Part shown: piece after piece, positions 1-11,203 of the stretch
Layout of the letters: every line of letters starts with the position of its first letter
How positions within the stretch are numbered: position 1 is the first letter of the stretch
Assembly: GCA_009829735.1 (NCBI GenBank)
Contig: CM020619.1
Location: 12,763,777-12,827,776 of the forward strand
DNA from: Pyropia yezoensis
Lineage: Eukaryota > Rhodophyta > Bangiophyceae > Bangiales > Bangiaceae
Direction: 5' to 3'
DNA: 64,000 nucleotides
Program-made: the position numbers and the translations under genes
Notes under the pieces: model-generated
Told to the model about the DNA's origin: nothing
The model's input: only the letters and a program-made list of their open reading frames with translations
Databases searched by the model: none

Positions 1-480
1 TCTCGCGTGCCCGAACCCATCCTGGTTGGTTAATACTCATGAAGGTCAACCTTCCTTGGTCCGTCACTTGCCCCATGGATGAGGGTTTACATTGGTGTAA
101 GCCTCAGGTTACTTTGAAATTATCGGAGTCAGTTATCTCCTTCAAGTAAACTTGCAACAGTCAGTAGCTTCCTTAGTTCGCCTAAGTCCGCTCCAACTTA
201 GTGAACCTAAGTCTTGCCGAATCCATGTGACACCCTACTTAGTAGGTATAAGCCTCACCCCCCAACAGCCGAAGTCGGTGTCGGTTGGGTTGTTACAGTA
301 GGCGTCGTCGCCTCATGTATCGTGCTTTTCCGAAAAATGGCGGGTCGGGGCGTTCGGGCGAACGGGACAGCAACCGGACAGTCTCAGGTGGCCCACTGTG
401 TCTCGCGAGAAAACCTGGCCAATGGTAGAGTACTGGCAACTCGGCACGGGCCCCACCCAGCGTATTTCACGACTCTAGCG
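1..480. mobile_element. AT-richer segment with a scrap of a Ty3/gypsy element
   Basis: This stretch is clearly less GC-rich than what follows. About 312-350 matches the stretch at 57,870-57,907 (opposite strand) almost base for base, and there that stretch codes for the end of a gypsy chromodomain (residues YRAFPKNGGSG). I therefore read it as a small fossil of the same gypsy family. The first 300 bases contain no convincing gene; they could be terminal-repeat or flanking DNA, but no repeat partner is visible inside the window. Confidence 0.45.
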
Positions 481-1369
481 TGTCACACTCTGAAAGTGCC
501 TGCACCAATCAAGACCTCTCGTCACGCGGCATTCTCTTGGCACGGGACAGGCTGCTTCGCCTTGCGCCTGCCGCTGTCCTGTCTCGGCCGCGCGCTGTTG
601 CCGCGTCATGCCCCGCTCCGTCCCCTCGACGGCTGTCACGGCAGAGGACGCCGCGGCCGACTCTTCGCGCGCCCCCCCCTCCACTCTGAGCGGCGTCAAC
701 GTCGCGACGGGGCCCTCGCCATGGAGCCCCTAGGCGCCGTCGCGCGTGAGGGAGAGGGGGGGTGGCGACGCCCCTGGGGTGGTGCGGCGCTCCCCTCATA
801 GAGTCCCATCTGCATCGACGGCACCAAGGTTGCGTGGCTGGGGGAGGCGTCGGTGCCCTCCTTGGCCGCCACCGTGGCCGGCATCCTCACCCCGACCGCC
901 CGGGGGGTGCGGCTGCTGCTGAACTACGCGACGGCGCGGCTGCTCAGCTGCATGTCTACGGCTGCCGCGGACGGTGCGGCAGCGGGAGTTGCTGGCGGCG
1001 CGGCAACGGCCGGCGTACCGGTCGTCACTGGCCCAAGGGCGGTGTCTGGCGGCTCGGGTGGGGCGGGGGGGGGGCTGTTTGTCGGCGGGATCCGTCCCCT
1101 CGCCGCCTCCCAGCCCACGTCTTCCCCGGACGCTACTGCCGCGACCGATGGTACCGCTTTCCGCGGAGGCTACTGAACGCTGCGGCGGCGGCGGCGGTGG
1201 CGGTGGTGTATGTGGTGTTGGCGGTGGGGGCGGTGGTTCCGGTAGCTGTGGTGGTTGTGGTAGCTGTGGTGGGGGCGGCGCCGACAGTGGGTGCGGTGGC
1301 GCCGGCGGCCGCGCTGGCTGTGAGCGCGGCGGCATTGCCGGCGGTGGGCGGTGGGGGCGGCGCAGGCGG

Positions 1370-2890
1370 CTACCCGTCGCCCGACCAGCCACCCAGTGCA
1401 GTATACTCCCAGCAAGAGGGATACTCAACGCCGCTGGCGGTGAAGGTAGTGGCGGTGGCGGCGGTGGCGACGGTGGCGGCGGTGGCGGCGGTGGCGGCTG
1501 CGACGGTGGTGAGGGCTTCGGTGGCCGGAGCTGTGGTGGTCGCGGTATCTGTGATGGGGGTGGTGCCGACGGTTGCAGTTGTGGCGCGGGCGGCCGCGGC
1601 GGCCGCAGTGGCGGCGGCGGCGGTGGCAGTTGTGGCAGTGGCGGCGGGAGTGGCTACCCGCCGCCCAACCAGCCACCCAACGCAGTGGGCACCCGGCGGG
1701 TGGGATACTGACCGCCGGCGGCAGCGCAGGTAGTGGCGGATGCGCCGGTAGCGGCCGTCGCGGCTGAGGCGGCGGCGGCGGTGTGGGGGTTGTGATGGCG
1801 GGAGCTGTGGTGGGGGCGATGTTTACGGGGGCTGCCGTCGCGCTGGTGTCGGCGGTGGCTGCGAACGCGGCAGTGGCGGCACTGCCGGCGGCAGTTGCGT
1901 TGGCGGCGGCGGTCGCCACCCATCGCCTCACCAGCCACCCAACGCTGTGGCCACCCCGCCGGTGGTCTACTTAACGTCGCCGCCGGCGGAGGTAGTGGCG
2001 GTGGCCACCGCGGCGGTGGTGGGCTAAGGTGGCGGTAGCTGTGGCAGGCGGTGGTGGTAGCCGATCTCCACGCCGCCGCCGGCGGAGCTAGTGGCGGTGG
2101 CTGCCGTGGCTGTGGTGGGCTCGGTGGGAGCTAGCTGTGGTGGTGGTCGTAGCTGTGGTGGGTGCGGTGGCGCTGGCGACTGAGGTGGTTATGATCGGGC
2201 TGGTGGCAGCAGTGCCGGCGGCGTTGGCGGTTGCGGCGGTGGTGGCTAGACGCCGCTCCACCAGCCACCCGACGCGGTGGGCACCCTGCCGGTGGGTTCC
2301 CCAGCGCCTCCGCCGGCGGAGGTTGCAATTGTGGCGGCCGTGGAGGTGGTGGGTGTGGTGGTAGCGATAGCTGTTGTGGTGGTGGTAGCTGTGAAAAGGG
2401 CAGTTCCGACGGTGGCGGCGGTGGTGTCAACATCAGCGGTGCTTGCGATCGTGGCCGTGGGGGCAGTACTGGCGGCGGTGGCGGTGGCGGCGGTGGAGGC
2501 TGCCCGCCGTTCCAGCAGCCGCCCAGCGCGGTGGGGACCGCCGGCGGCAGCGGAGGTAGTGGTGGATGCGCCGGTAGCGGTCGTGGCGGCCGTGGCGGCG
2601 GCGGCGGTGGTGGGGGTCAAGATGGTGGTGGCTGTCGTGGGGTCTGTGCTGACGCGGTGGCGGCGGTGGCGGCGGTGGCGGCGGTGGCCGTGGTGAGGGA
2701 GTTTGTGGCCATGGCTGTGGTGGACGTGTTCGCTTTGGTGGGGGAGGTGCCGACGGTGGCTGCCGTGGCCCCGGCGGCATTGCCTGCGGTGGTGGCGGTG
2801 GCGGTGGCAGTGGCAGTGACTGCTCGCGTCCCAACGAGCCATCCAACGTTGTGAGCACGCCGCCGGTGGGCCACCGGCCGCGGCTGATGC
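1370..2890 (-). repeat. Regular array of six conserved blocks within triplet repeat
   Basis: A conserved block of about 45-65 bases recurs with its core at about 1385, 1669, 1931, 2261, 2513 and 2834, a spacing of roughly 250-330 bases. On the minus strand the core reads close to CGTTGGGTGGCTGGT, preceded by a piece like CCACCGGCGGGGTG. Read on the plus strand, most copies would encode something like NQPPNAVGT. Between blocks the sequence is plain triplet repeat. The same block occurs elsewhere in the window in both orientations. Confidence 0.7.
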
Positions 2891-4031
2891 CGAGAGGGTT
2901 GTACACGGTGGCTGGGGGGTGGTGTCGGCGGTGCGGTGGCCGGCTAGTCAGACGCAGCTGGTACCGGGGTAGTACCTGGCTGCGCTGGCGGAGAAGGGGT
3001 TGGGCTTGTGGACCGCGGGGGCCGATCTCTCGCCCCCGCCTCCCCCGGTCCACCACCACCGCCGCTGCTGCAGCCGCTGATGGGCGGGCTGCCAGTCGTG
3101 GCGCCGGCGCTCCACTGGTGGTGTGCGGAGGCAAAATCTTGGCGGCGAGTAACAGCCGCAAGACGGGCGCTGCTGGCTGGCGCGGTGACGCCCAGCCGGC
3201 TGGTGGGCGAGTGGCATCACCTGGACGGGCGAGGCCCACCCGTTGCCACCGTCCCCGCTAGCACGGCCGGCGACGGTGGGCAGGGTCGCGGCTGGGGCCG
3301 CCGCGCCCGACGCCACGATTGTTGTTGACGGCGGCTGGGTGGTGGCGGTGGCGCGGCTGATTTACCCGCCCGCCGTAGCCGAAGGAGCCGACAGCGCCCT
3401 CTCTTGCGGCCGTTTTGGCGCCGCCCTCGGGCATACGGCTTGCTGCAGTCTTTGGGTGGAGGTGGCCGGCGGGCGATGCTGAGGCGGGGGTGCGGACGAC
3501 GCTTGCTACAAGCGCCACCCACCCGGTCGGCGCCTACGGCCGCAGCCTGGGGACGGGAAGTTTGCGGCGGCAGGCGGCGAAGCTGCGGAGGCTATGGGCG
3601 CCACGGTGGCATTCGGCGGGGCCGCGGTGTCCGGCGCCGTGGCGGCTTGCCAATGGCCTGACGACCGCCGCCGCCGCCGCCGCATCTGCCGCACCGGCTT
3701 CTGACCCAGCTGCCTGCGACAGCGACACGGCTAGGGCGGCTGTCGCCGCCAGCGCCCGCGTGCGTGTGATGTTCAACTCTCGGGATGACGCGGCGGCGAG
3801 CAGGCCGGCGGTGGCCACCGCACTGGTGGATCGGGATGTCGCGGCAGCGGCTGCGCGTGACGCGCGGGCGGCCGCGCAGCGGCCGACGGCTGCCGGCCGC
3901 TGTGCCCGCGACGGCTGCCGTGGTGGCGGAGGGCGACATGGGCGGCGCAGTAGAGAGACCGCCGGACGGGCGGGGCGCCGAGGCGGGCGTCATCTGTCTC
4001 GGCCGCCGCTTCTGCTGCTGCCAGCGCCGCC

Positions 4032-4100
4032 GCACCCTCGGTGGCTTGTGCTGGCGTCCGTCAACGCGGGTGTCGGGGGCCACGCGGTGCAACTGGTAGC
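4032..4100 (+). repeat. Conserved block, plus orientation, first of a pair
   Basis: This 65-base stretch aligns with 4587-4652. Both end with GGTGTCGGG, then a GCCA piece and CGGTGCAACTGG. The left half (CTCGGTGGCTTGTG) resembles the core of the block array at 1.4-2.9 kb but in the opposite orientation. Confidence 0.55.
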
Positions 4101-4586
4101 ATAGCTCGCCATTCGCTGAACTGTCGCGGCGGGCGGCATCCGCGACGGTGGCGGCGGCGTCAGTAGCGGCGGTAGCGGCTGTGGCAACCGTGGTGGTGGT
4201 TCGTGTACGGGTGCGTCACTTGTCTCAGCCATCGCTTTACGCGATCGCCTTGGCCATTTTGTATTTGGCGGCGGTGGCGGCGGTGGCGGCGGTGGCGGCG
4301 GTGGCGACGGTGGAGGCGGCGGCGGTGGCGGCGGCGGTGGCAGCAGAAGCGGCCGTGGCGGTGGTGGCGTCGCAGTCAATTCGGGCGTCACCTGCCTCTG
4401 CCAGGGCCCCAGGCAGCCACCACCGCTGTGACGGCGGCTACCACTGCCGCCTCGACTTTGGCGGTGCCGGCGGCGGTGGCCGCGGGTACGGTGGCGGCGG
4501 TGGCCGCGGAGGCCGCGGCGGCGCTGGTCCCGCCGCGGAGGTCACCGGCCTCGGCCGCTGCGTTGCGCGGCTTCCAGTGTCGCCGC

Positions 4587-4652
4587 GCCTTGGGCGGCTG
4601 GTGCAGATGGGTTTGAACGTGGGTGTCGGGCGCCATTCGGTGCAACTGGCGT
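4587..4652 (+). repeat. Conserved block, plus orientation, second of a pair
   Basis: This is the partner of 4032-4100. Its core CTTGGGCGGCTGGTG is very close to the core of the other dispersed blocks, and its right half (GGTGTCGGGCGCCATTCGG) is shared only with its partner. Confidence 0.55.
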
Positions 4653-5090
4653 CGTGGCTTGTCCTGCGCCGCTGTGTCGCTGCAGGTCGCGTCGGCGGCG
4701 GTGCTGACGGCGGTAGCGGTGGCGACGGTGGCGCCAGCTGCGACTATAGCTACGGTCGCGTTCGTGGTTGCAGTGGGGGCGGTGGCGGCGGTGGCGTCAT
4801 TGGCGGCGGCGGCCGCAGTTTGTTGACGATTGCGGTGGCGGTGGCGGTTCCCGTCGTCGCAAAGGTGGCGGCGGAGGCGGCGGTGACGGCGGTAGAGCCG
4901 GTGGTTGCGGTGGTGGTGGCTATGGTGGCGACGGTGGCGGCAATGGCGTCGGTGGTAGCGGTGGTGGCGATGGTGGAGGATGTGGAATTCGGGGGCTGCA
5001 TGCGCTGACCGCAGGCGTCGTCACAACGCGCGCGGTTCCCCGCCCTGAACAATGCATGAAGCTGACAAGAATTGTTTATGCTTCCGCACG

Positions 5091-5624
5091 CTATGTGTTA
5101 TGTAGTCTCTGGGCTGTGTCCAACAAGACCCGTTCGGTGACGACCACCGCTCTGGCGTTCACCCCCGCCTCGGGCCTGCTCGTCTGGCGGGCCCCGTCAG
5201 CCAGCCTCCTGCCTGCCGCCTTTGCGAGTCCGGCCGTTCCTGCAAAGCAGGTGTGGCCACGTGCTCGTGTAGCATGCCTGACCTGCCCGGCCGTATGGCA
5301 GCACAGTGAGCGGCCCCACGCCGTCCGTGGTGCAGCACAGGCACCCTCGATTAAAAAATTGCGGTTACATCCCCGCCCTTGCTTGGAAGACCCGCTCTTG
5401 CTGGGAAGCCCCGCCTCGTCGGGGGCCAGCGCCTCGTCGGCGGCGGACACGTTCGTGGGAGGCACCCGGCGCGTCCATGCGTCACCCCCGCCGCATGCAC
5501 TGCGAGCCCCCTGCTGCTCATCACCACCACCCAGCTGCTGCCGCCTGCCGGCCACGTGGGGAAAAAAATGCTGATTGGTGCTCCAGGCAACAGAGAAGAG
5601 ATCGAACAAAGTGCCACACATCAT
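5091..5624 (-). CDS. Unrecognised 177-codon open frame
   Basis: An ATG-started frame of 177 codons runs away from the transposase gene on the same strand. It lies in a stretch of more ordinary base composition than the triplet sea to its left. The product has several Cys and Arg/Ala-rich parts but no motif, signal peptide or membrane segment I can recognise. It begins a few bases beyond the transposase stop codon, so it could simply be 3' flanking DNA of that transposon. I give it low weight and no function. Confidence 0.2.
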   Translation of the reverse strand: MMCGTLFDLFSVAWSTNQHFFPHVAGRRQQLGGGDEQQGARSACGGGDAWTRRVPPTNVSAADEALAPDEAGLPSKSGSSKQGRGCNRNFLIEGACAAPRTAWGRSLCCHTAGQVRHATRARGHTCFAGTAGLAKAAGRRLADGARQTSRPEAGVNARAVVVTERVLLDTAQRLHNT

Positions 5625-5627
5625 GTT

Positions 5628-6662
5628 TTAAGCACCCTGAACCAGCAGAGAAGAGAGGTTGTTCGAGATACAAATGAACTGACCATAAATTTGTCGATGG
5701 GTCAACAAGGACACCGCAGTGGCCACGAGAGTAAGTGGAAAGTCAAAATATAGAGGGTTGTAGTAGCAAAGGCTCTCAATGTGCCGCTTCAGGTCCCGGA
5801 ACACGCCTTCGATCGGCTGCAGGTTAGGTGAGTAGGGGGGTAGACGGATGAAGTGCATGCCATTGTTATGCAGGTACGCGTCCCCGGCAGCGTCATGGAT
5901 CGCAGCATTGTCAAACAATAGGACACACGCGTCCGGTTGCAACGCCCAGGGATGCCCCGGCACGCGCTGGCTCATGCGGGGGCGCAGAGCCTGAAGAAAA
6001 AGCCGCCAGTCGTCGGCGGTCTGAGCAGGCCCCAACCTCACCGTTTGCGCCCAGTGCACGCCGCCCGACATGGAGACGGCCATGATGGTGCTGGTCCTAG
6101 GGATGGTACGCGGATCTCGATCAAGCAACACGCACTTCTCGTTGCGGGGAGATCGCCCGTACTTCCTGAAGCAGTCATCTCCGGACTTGTGAGTCTCGTC
6201 GACGGAGACGATGCATCGCAGAGGAATCTCCGACAGTCGCTGTGCGAAGTCGATCTGGTCGGCGAGAACCCGCTCCGAGAACAGCCGCTCAACTCTTTTC
6301 CGGGTGAAGTTGTTTTTCCGCAAAACACGATAGACCGTCGACGCACTCGTGTAGACGCAATCGTAGTCCGGGTTTACGGCCTTGAGCCGCTTCAGTAGCT
6401 TGACATGGTCCTTTAAGAAAGCCACAGGTTCTGCATGGACCAGCGAGAGGACGGCCAGCTCCAAGTCCTTGTCTACTGCGGCCGCGTCCCAGTGCTTGTT
6501 CAGAAAATCTGGGTCACGCCAGACTGACCCGTCCCGCTCCCAGTACTTGGTCCAGCGGCGCAAAGATGTCACGCTGCAGCGCATAATCTGCGCCGTCGCA
6601 GCTTGGGTGTAGCCCTCTTGCATCAGCCCCAATGCGTGGTATCGCTGCTCAGCGGAGAACAT
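5628..6662 (-). CDS. Tc1/mariner-IS630 family transposase
   Basis: A DDE transposase moves a cut-and-paste DNA transposon. From the ATG at 6662 the frame gives 344 residues, the usual length for this superfamily; the open frame continues upstream but only through low-complexity Pro/Arg code. The N-terminal ~60 residues form a helix-turn-helix-like region (ALGLMQEGYTQAATAQIM, then TSLRRW). The catalytic triad is visible as VSVDETH, LLFDNAAIHD and PPYSPNLQPIE. I count 33 residues between the second Asp and the Glu, one fewer than DD34E. The frame is uninterrupted, so the protein could be functional. I could not find its terminal inverted repeats by eye. In copy B of the flanking duplication an LTR retrotransposon sits at the start codon of this gene. 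Confidence 0.88.
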   Translation of the reverse strand: MFSAEQRYHALGLMQEGYTQAATAQIMRCSVTSLRRWTKYWERDGSVWRDPDFLNKHWDAAAVDKDLELAVLSLVHAEPVAFLKDHVKLLKRLKAVNPDYDCVYTSASTVYRVLRKNNFTRKRVERLFSERVLADQIDFAQRLSEIPLRCIVSVDETHKSGDDCFRKYGRSPRNEKCVLLDRDPRTIPRTSTIMAVSMSGGVHWAQTVRLGPAQTADDWRLFLQALRPRMSQRVPGHPWALQPDACVLLFDNAAIHDAAGDAYLHNNGMHFIRLPPYSPNLQPIEGVFRDLKRHIESLCYYNPLYFDFPLTLVATAVSLLTHRQIYGQFICISNNLSSLLVQGA

Positions 6663-7148
6663 GGCCGCCAAGACGCGTCGGTTAGGTGAGTGAGAAAGGG
6701 GAGGTACGTTGATGAGAAGGGAGAGGGGGGGGGGGGGGGGGGAGAAGGGAACTTTCGGTTGGGGAAGAAGGTGGCTTCGACGACAGCTACGGGATACTCG
6801 GCGGTGACGGCGTCGTCCCATGACGACGACGGCGACTCTCCATGCACGCAGCTGTGGCAGCAACTTTGGGAGGACCAGTTTGTTCAATAGAGTTGAAAGT
6901 ACTTCGATTAAGTCATCTTGCTGAAGAGCAACGAAAGCGACAGATAAGCCTTCTTCTGGGTGCGACCACTACGTGCACTGATGTCGGACTTGTTCGTCTT
7001 CGCGCGGTCTTCCAATGTACTCGTCTAAGGCACTATATGTCCAACGGCCTGCAAAGGCAGACGAGCGCGTCACGACCTCGTGAGGCCCTTTAATGTTCAC
7101 CTCGCATTGAAAAAGCGAATTGCTTTAGGGTTTCTCCAAGACGCGCCC

Positions 7149-7778
7149 TCATGTGCGCGAAGCGCCTGTATCTGGTAGAGATGTTCCAGCCTGCAGATCA
7201 GCGTTTCTGCAGGCTTGTCTGCGGGCGTGGACGGCAGGTAATACATGGAAGGACCGGGAGGCGCGCGAAGACAGCAATGGAGCGCATTTTTGGCAGCCGT
7301 CCGATGACAGTTGGTGTCTACTGCCGAGACTTTGACGGATGACGGCCGCAACAGCAGCAGCGGCGGCGGAGACGGCGGCGTCGGTGAAGGTGACACCGGT
7401 CAAGAAGACGATGAAGACGGCGTTGTCGTGCTCCTCTCTGTGCTGGCGACCACGCGGGAGCGCAGTCGTTGAAGTGACGAAACAGTTTGCGATAAAATAA
7501 TGCTTTGGGGTGCCACGCGGGACTAATTTGGCCGACCGGAAGACTTTGCTGGGGTCAGGATACTTGCAGGTCGTTGGCCCCCCCGTCACATATTCTCTCA
7601 GTACGCTCATGTCAGAATACATGACCTCTTTTGAAACAAAACGTGCCACTCTCGCGATCCTGGCCAAAGGCCGTGACTGTGAGCTCTTTTTGGACACGTC
7701 AACGCCTGTTTCGACTACAGGTGGACCACTCTCATCGTAATTAAAGCTTCGGGCAGTGTCGCACATGACCCATTTCAT
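7149..7778 (-). CDS. Unrecognised 209-residue protein, copy A
   Basis: A frame of 209 codons opens with a true ATG, and a second ATG follows four codons later (MKWVMCDTARSFNYDESG). The first ~115 residues look like ordinary protein (FVSKEVMYSDMSVLREYV, then a Lys/Pro-rich stretch). The C-terminal half turns Ala- and Arg/Cys-rich and may be non-coding or belong to an unseen intron. The frame is kept open in both duplicated copies with only a few residue changes. I recognise no family, signal peptide or membrane segment. It is either a small gene, the first exon of a spliced gene, or chance. Confidence 0.35.
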   Translation of the reverse strand: MKWVMCDTARSFNYDESGPPVVETGVDVSKKSSQSRPLARIARVARFVSKEVMYSDMSVLREYVTGGPTTCKYPDPSKVFRSAKLVPRGTPKHYFIANCFVTSTTALPRGRQHREEHDNAVFIVFLTGVTFTDAAVSAAAAAVAAVIRQSLGSRHQLSSDGCQKCAPLLSSRASRSFHVLPAVHARRQACRNADLQAGTSLPDTGASRT

Positions 7779-7779
7779 T

Positions 7780-9985
7780 GTTTTTTTGCTGCTGACCGTT
7801 CATCCTGCTCGCCATTGCTCGATCTGGCATGTGGCGGTCCGATGTGTCGGGCGTTGTTGTTGCTGGCGGCGGCGGTATCGGCGCCGCGTCATTGTCAGCG
7901 AATGGCGCCGGCGCACCAGCAGCGAGCGAATGTGGCGGCGGCAACAGCCGGTCGCGTTGTGGCACACTCCGCAGACGCCGATTTCCGGCAACAATGTGGC
8001 AGTGGTGGCCACGGCCTCGACGGTGATGAGGCGGCGGCGGCAACAGCCGCTCGCGTGGCTCACCCCGATGCCAACTTCCAGCGGCGGGGCGACAGCGGCA
8101 GCCACGGCCGGCTTGGTGCGGAGGCGGCGGCGGCAACGGCAGTGGGGAGGCGACGGCGATGTCGGCAGTGCTGACGGTGTGGGCGGCGCCGACGTCGGCG
8201 ACGGTGGTGGCGGCGGCGGCGATGGCTGCTGTGTCGAGGATTGCGGCGTTGGGGGCGGTGTTGGCGGCTCACATTGTGGCGGCGGTGGCAGCTGTGGCTG
8301 CGATGGCGGCGGTGGCGGCTGTGGCGGCCCACCCCCCCACAGGCCAACTTACGTGTGGCCACGCCTTGGGGAAAGCCGCCGTCGCGGGCAATGCCGCGTG
8401 GCTGGGGGCGGCGCTCTCGCTCCTGCGTTGCTGGCGGGAGCCGCGATCTAGTCCCCGCCACCACCACCACCGCCACCGCCCCCGCCGCCGCCACTGCCGC
8501 CGCCCTGATCGCCACCGCTTCCGCCACCACCGCCACGACCGCATCTGCTACTGCCACCGCCGCCACCAATCGTCGATTCGTCTGTGGGGGACGATGCGGA
8601 GACGGGCGTGCCGCTGATTGCCATGAGCCTGGCACGCAGACGCCGAAGGCGGACCTCGCGGACGGCCACCGCCGCTGCCCGGGCCGCGACGCCCTCCTGC
8701 GCGGCCACCGCCGCGGCAGCGGCAACAGCGGCGGCAGCAGTGGCGGCAGCGTCGGCGCCGCCCACTCTGCCGCCGTCGGTCCGCACTGCCGTCGGGGGGG
8801 GGAAGAACGACCGGGTCCACGCAGGGCGGCGCGCGCAAACGCCACCAGCTACACGTCGGCGGCCGTCGCCGAGCTCAGTGGGTCCTCGTCCCCGACGGAC
8901 GTGTAGGCGGCGGCCGCGGCCGCGCGGCGGCGCCCCCCTTCACCACCTGTGGTGGCGCCACCACGGACCATCCCGTCCCCTCCACCCGTGTTGTCCCAGC
9001 CTCAATCTGCCCTGTCCCCGCCACTGTCCTCCAGGGACAGCCCCGCCGCCCACGCCGGCGACGCGATTGCTTCGACGGCGAGGCGCGCCTCCCGCCGCTC
9101 AGAGGCGCCCCTCCCCCCCCCCTGTTGGCGGGCTCACCCCAAGCCCCTCAAGAGGAGGTCTTAGGGAAACCACGGGATAGCCCCGCCGCCGCCGCCACCG
9201 ACCTGCACTGCCGCGGCGTGTGCCTCCAAGGCGGCCACGCGGGGCCGACGCTCGTACGCTCGGCCGCCACCCCCACCGCCTCGTGCAGGCGGTCGAGTGC
9301 AACGACCGCCGCGGCAATTGCGGCGGAAGCCGCGTCAGTAGCGAGCACGGGGGCCGCGCCGCCACCGCCGCCGCCGTCGTCGACGCCGGCGGCGGCGGCG
9401 GTGGTGGCGCCTTCTACAGCCGCTGCGGAACCTGTGGCCGCACCGGGCGTGGCCGCCACCGCCACAGCGCCGTGCGCGAGGCCCTCGGCGGCAACGCGCA
9501 GCGCCGCGGCGGCAGCCGCCGTGAGGGGCGGGTCTGCCAGGCGGACGAACGCGGCGAGGCCGGTCAGGTGATCGTCATCGTCGCCACCGCCGCCCCGGCG
9601 GCCGCCGCCTCCGACCGAGCCAGCGTTGCCCGCCTCCTCCTCTGCGTCGGGCGCGCCGCCGCTGCTGCTACCACCGCCGCCGCCGCAGCCGCCTCCTCTG
9701 GGTGTTCGAGGTGCCAGCGTCAGGTCTCCCGCCGCGGCGGCGGCTGCGCTGGCGGGGGGGGGCGGGGGGGCGGCTGGCAGACCATCAAGTCACCCAACGA
9801 GCCGCCGGTGGGGGGACGGAGGAATTTCTGCAGCCGGTCGGGACCCCGTGCGGGGGCGGTCGCGTCCGGCACTGCCGCCGCTGCGCTCACCCCCGCTGTG
9901 GCGGCGGCAGCGGCCGACATCGACGCCCACACCGCTGCAGCAGCGGCCACCGCGGCGGCACGGGACGCCTCGGCGCGAGGCCGTA
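7780..9985. repeat. GC-rich triplet-repeat DNA, copy A
   Basis: This is a sea of GGC, GCC and CCG triplets with long open frames on both strands. A diverged copy of the conserved block seems present near 8,330 and again near 9,790 (GGTGGGG after CAACGAGCCGCC). Short Ala-rich minus-strand stretches could be exons of the neighbouring minus-strand frame, but nothing is decisive. Confidence 0.6.
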
Positions 9986-9988
9986 TAT

Positions 9989-11203
9989 TTAGCCGCCGCC
10001 GCTTGTGCTAGTGCCGTGCGCCGGTCGCCCGGGCAACCCCCTCTGCCGCCGCCGACGCGAGGACGTCACCAGCGCCGCCCGCAGTCGGGTTGCGGCGCTC
10101 GAAGGGGGCGGCCAGGCGACCACGAACGCCAGCCCGGCCAAGTGCGCCGCCGGTGCGTCGCCGTCCTTGACTGCCGCCGCCGTCAGCCGCGCCAGCGTGA
10201 CGACGCTGAGACGTACGGGACGCAGCGCGCCGTCGCCGCCCGCGGCAGGCGCGTCGGGGGAGACCCGATCGCTAGCGGGGGAGACCACCGCAGCAGAGGA
10301 CACCCCGCCGGCCGCCCCTCTGCCCTTCAGCCTTGGCCCCGACCCGCCTGCGGGCGGGCGGCCCACGTCGGCCACCACCAGCAGCCACCGCAGCAGCACC
10401 AGCTGCCACTTCGACAGCCGCCTGTCATAGGCCGACCGCGGCACGACCAGCGCGGCGGTCTCGGCGGCCAGGAGCACAGGCTCTGTCGGCAGTGGGCAGC
10501 CCTGTGGCGGGAAGCGCCTGCCACCCCGGTAGCTATACGCGGCGCCCACTTTGCTCCGCAGCAGGCTGACGCAGCCGTCGCGGCAGCTGGCCCGGACCGC
10601 CGCCGAGTCCGCAGAGGCCGCGGCGTCGACGCCGCGCGTGCGCGCCGTCGCTGGCGCCGCTGTCGCCGTCACGTCTACCGACCGCACGGCCGCGTAGAGC
10701 GCGGCCAGCCAGGTGCTGCCGTCGACAGTCTTGACCTGCGTCAGCACCGTCGCCTCGTTGTGCGCGACGGCCGTCCAGGTGGCCGACGAGGCGGCGAGGC
10801 GGCCCGCCCGCGCGGCCGCAGCGTGCGCCGTCGCAGACGCCAGCGCCGAGCTACGGCTGTCGGGGGGGGGGCGCGCCGCCGTCACACCCGACGGGGTGGC
10901 CGCCCCGTCGCCGCCACCGCTGGCATGGCGGCCGTGGGGGGGGGCGGGGGCGCCGAGGTACGGGGAAAGCCTCTCTGCCGCCGCGTACTGGTCAAAGCCC
11001 GCAAGGTTCATCCGTGCATCGACGGCAAGGGCCAGCAAATCCTGCAACTGGTCGTCCACAGACGGTGAGTGTTGTGGGCAGCCTCTCGGCACAGGGCCCG
11101 CCATCGCAGCGCCCACCACGGGGCACACGCCAGAGGTGGCTGCGGCGGCAGTTTGGGGTGGCTGGCCAAGCAAGAATGGGCCTCCCCCCCCTGCGCCCCC
11201 CAT
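9989..11203 (-). CDS. Unrecognised Ala-rich protein frame, copy A
   Basis: From the first ATG usable in both copies this frame has 404 codons; it is open upstream to 11,269. The middle part looks like real protein rather than repeat: LQDLLALAVDARMNLAGF, TVDGSTWLAALYAAVRSVDV and SKWQLVLLRWLLVVADVGR. The last of these is amphipathic or weakly membrane-like. The end is Arg/Gly-rich. I cannot assign a family. It faces away from the THUMP gene, so the two could share a divergent promoter near 11.2-11.4 kb. The opposite strand is also open here (from 10,713), and I favour minus coding for 10.0-11.2 kb only weakly. Confidence 0.35.
   Translation of the reverse strand: MGGAGGGGPFLLGQPPQTAAAATSGVCPVVGAAMAGPVPRGCPQHSPSVDDQLQDLLALAVDARMNLAGFDQYAAAERLSPYLGAPAPPHGRHASGGGDGAATPSGVTAARPPPDSRSSALASATAHAAAARAGRLAASSATWTAVAHNEATVLTQVKTVDGSTWLAALYAAVRSVDVTATAAPATARTRGVDAAASADSAAVRASCRDGCVSLLRSKVGAAYSYRGGRRFPPQGCPLPTEPVLLAAETAALVVPRSAYDRRLSKWQLVLLRWLLVVADVGRPPAGGSGPRLKGRGAAGGVSSAAVVSPASDRVSPDAPAAGGDGALRPVRLSVVTLARLTAAAVKDGDAPAAHLAGLAFVVAWPPPSSAATRLRAALVTSSRRRRQRGLPGRPAHGTSTSGGG

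Larger units (their letters stand above)
800..5030. repeat. GGC/GTG-type triplet-repeat sea without a recognisable gene
   Basis: Almost the whole stretch is degenerate three-base repeat (GGC, GTG, GCG mixtures). Every frame on both strands therefore stays open for long distances and yields Gly-, Ala/Val- or His/Arg-only peptides. I see no domain, signal peptide or splice-supported gene here and do not call any of these frames. The exception to the monotony is a conserved block that recurs through the region, listed separately. Confidence 0.8.

Noticed and set aside
974-2854. Very long Gly-rich or Ala/Val-rich reading frames
   Set aside because: They are forced open by GGC/GTG triplet repeat in all frames and show no domain or stable composition typical of a gene.
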